Shown piece after piece: positions 4,672-5,884 of a stretch of DNA of 5,884 bases. Position 1 is the stretch's first letter; the number at the start of each line of letters is the position of its first letter. The stretch covers positions 4,640-10,523 of the forward strand of contig PMBP01000514.1 in NCBI GenBank assembly GCA_003152975.1. The letters run 5' to 3'. This DNA is from Phycisphaerales bacterium. GTDB lineage: Bacteria; Planctomycetota; Phycisphaerae; Sedimentisphaerales; Anaerohalosphaeraceae. The notes under the pieces were generated by a model. That model made no database searches, had not been told where the DNA came from, and saw nothing but the letters and a program-made list of their open reading frames with translations. A program made the translations under genes and the position numbers.

Positions 4672-5841
4672 TTATTTGGTGAATAGGCCCACTCCGATTT
4701 TGCCTGCTTCCGTATCGGCCAACGGGTGGAGGTAGTTCTTCTGGGTTTCGTCAAGCTCGATGGCAACCGGCTGGTCCGTGACTTTGGTGTTGATCAGTTC
4801 GAGGAACGAGGAGTCGATGTCCTTAAAACCGAGGTTGGCACCGGTGCCGGAGCAAGCCATCTTCTTGTTCCCGGCCAAGAGGCTGTTGACCACCTTGTAA
4901 TGCACTCGCTGTTTCTCGGGAGCGGGCGTGGAGCCGCTTCCTTGTGCTCCGGCGTCCGGGTCGCGTCCCGCCAACGCTCCGCTCTGGTAGGTCCAGACAT
5001 AGTTGCCGTTGGCGATCACATTGTTGCGAAAGTCGAAATCGTCGGCGATCTCGGTCGTCCAGACGCCCGACCCATAGGCGCCGTGGACGAAACAGTTCTG
5101 CATCGAATGACCGCGACTGCCGCCCGTCCAGAAGACCACCGTCAGCTTGGCGTTGTAGAAAACGCAGTGGTGGACATGAATACCCGAGCCGTTCGCGAGG
5201 ATTCCGAGATGGTTTGGGCTGGTCACCTTGTCGCCGGCGAAAAGGCACTGCGCGATTTCCAAGTCGTCCAACTGCCTGCCCATCCGCCCGATTGGATAGA
5301 CACGGACGAGCATGCCGCGCTTGGGCGTCTCAACGACCGGTGCGCCAAGCAGCTTGAGGCCTTGGATCGTGACATGGTTCGTTTCGGTCAACATGCCGAA
5401 GATCAGGGGGCCCCGGGCCCTTGGCCCTGTCAGCGGCAGCGTGTGGATAAGGGTAGGCATCCGTCCCGTGTGCCAGTCCGGGTCGTCGGGCAGCACCTCA
5501 GCGCGGATCGTGAGGCGGTCGGCCTTAGTGAAGTTGCGCCTCTCGGGCTTGAATGTTGCGGTTTCGCCGACCGCATAGACACCTTCGGAAAGAATGACGG
5601 CCATCGGTCCGGTCCCGTCGGTCTGGTTCACGCGCCGTGCCGCTTCGGCCAGCGTTTTCAGGGGAGTTTCCTTACCGCCGGAGTTGGTGTCGATCCCTGT
5701 CGCCGGATTCAGATAAAGGGTGTTCCCTTCCGCTGTCGTAAGTTTTGTTCCGGTCTCCTGCGCAAGGAGCCATCCTGGGCGGAGCACAGAAACTCCCGCA
5801 GCAGCACTGAAAGCGGCCTTCATTGCTTGTCGTCTGTTCAT
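4672..5841 (-). CDS. Secreted right-handed beta-helix protein, DUF1565-like, with Tat-type signal
   Basis: The 389-residue protein starts MNRRQAMKAAFSAAAGVSVL, a twin-arginine-like signal (R3-R4, then a hydrophobic stretch) with probable cleavage near residues 27-30. It should be exported folded. Residues about 42-92 match the DUF1565 pattern: LYLNPATGIDTNSGG, then PLKTLAEAARRV and a VILSEGVYAVGET strand. This pattern opens many beta-helix proteins of Planctomycetota and relatives. From about 156 to 330 there are repeated short strands of parallel beta-helix coils, for example HVTIQGLKLLG, GIHVHHCVFYNA, QNCFVHGAYGSGVW, FRNNVIANGNYVW and VVNSLLAGN. Such folds often bind or cut polysaccharides, but no catalytic set can be named and many family members have no known activity. 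The start is supported by AAGGA eight bases upstream. An inverted repeat lies at 5859-5871. The gene shares its strand with the split-barrel gene, but no functional link between them is evident. Confidence 0.88.
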   Translation of the reverse strand: MNRRQAMKAAFSAAAGVSVLRPGWLLAQETGTKLTTAEGNTLYLNPATGIDTNSGGKETPLKTLAEAARRVNQTDGTGPMAVILSEGVYAVGETATFKPERRNFTKADRLTIRAEVLPDDPDWHTGRMPTLIHTLPLTGPRARGPLIFGMLTETNHVTIQGLKLLGAPVVETPKRGMLVRVYPIGRMGRQLDDLEIAQCLFAGDKVTSPNHLGILANGSGIHVHHCVFYNAKLTVVFWTGGSRGHSMQNCFVHGAYGSGVWTTEIADDFDFRNNVIANGNYVWTYQSGALAGRDPDAGAQGSGSTPAPEKQRVHYKVVNSLLAGNKKMACSGTGANLGFKDIDSSFLELINTKVTDQPVAIELDETQKNYLHPLADTEAGKIGVGLFTK

Positions 5842-5858
5842 GATGGAATTCCTTTTTC

Positions 5859-5871
5859 TTAGAGGCTCTAA
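5859..5871. promoter_or_regulatory. Inverted repeat upstream of the beta-helix gene
   Basis: TTAGAGGCTCTAA has perfect 6-bp arms around a single central base and lies 18-30 bases before the ATG at 5841. It could be an operator or a small leader hairpin. The upstream promoter region is cut by the window edge, so its relation to a -10 or -35 cannot be judged. Confidence 0.35.
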
Positions 5872-5884
5872 CAGAATGAATTTT

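Noticed and set aside
4726..5862. Long plus-strand open frame (378 codons) opposite the beta-helix gene
   Set aside because: It is a shadow: the minus strand has the Tat-like signal, DUF1565 pattern, beta-helix coils and a ribosome binding site. The plus-strand product has no recognisable domain.

Overview
The window reads as a piece of chromosome from a moderately GC-rich, probably anaerobic bacterium. The best guess is the Planctomycetota / Verrucomicrobiota / Lentisphaerota / Hydrogenedentota neighbourhood. That guess rests on gene style only: a BlaI-type repressor paired with a large M56 protein carrying an unusual C-terminal extension, a Tat-type DUF1565 beta-helix protein, a short QueG-like double [4Fe-4S] protein and a small pyridoxamine-phosphate-oxidase-fold protein. 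There is no rRNA or other phylogenetic marker to confirm it. No insertion sequence, tRNA, CRISPR array or phage gene is seen.

Layout. Positions 1-202 (minus) hold the N-terminal part of a lipoprotein that runs off the left edge. A divergent intergenic region (203-373) carries a candidate promoter in each direction. Positions 374-1084 (plus) encode a 236-residue iron-sulfur protein related to epoxyqueuosine reductase but without the C-terminal part of true QueG. An AT-rich spacer (1085-1346) holds a plausible terminator and then a well-formed promoter with two inverted-repeat operators. Next comes an operon of two plus-strand genes: a BlaI/MecI-family repressor (1347-1724) and a 781-residue M56/BlaR1-like membrane metalloprotease (1780-4125). 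Convergent to these are two minus-strand genes: a small FMN-binding split-barrel protein (4202-4606) and a secreted beta-helix protein with a Tat-like signal (4672-5841).

How the parts work together. The central operon has the logic of bla/mec signalling. The repressor should bind TACA-N2-TGTA operators that sit in the -10/-35 spacer and over the transcription start, so it would repress its own operon. The membrane protease should cut the repressor when its extracytoplasmic part senses a signal. The unusual point is the sensor side. Instead of the penicillin-binding domain of BlaR1/MecR1, the region after the last membrane helix has a coiled coil, a beta-rich segment I do not recognise, and a region resembling the C-terminal secretin domain of type II/III secretion and pilus outer-membrane channels. 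If this holds, the M56/BlaI module has been joined to a secretin-like, possibly ring-forming or envelope-sensing part. A near-match to the same operator lies over the predicted start of the flanking split-barrel gene, which raises the possibility of a small shared regulon.
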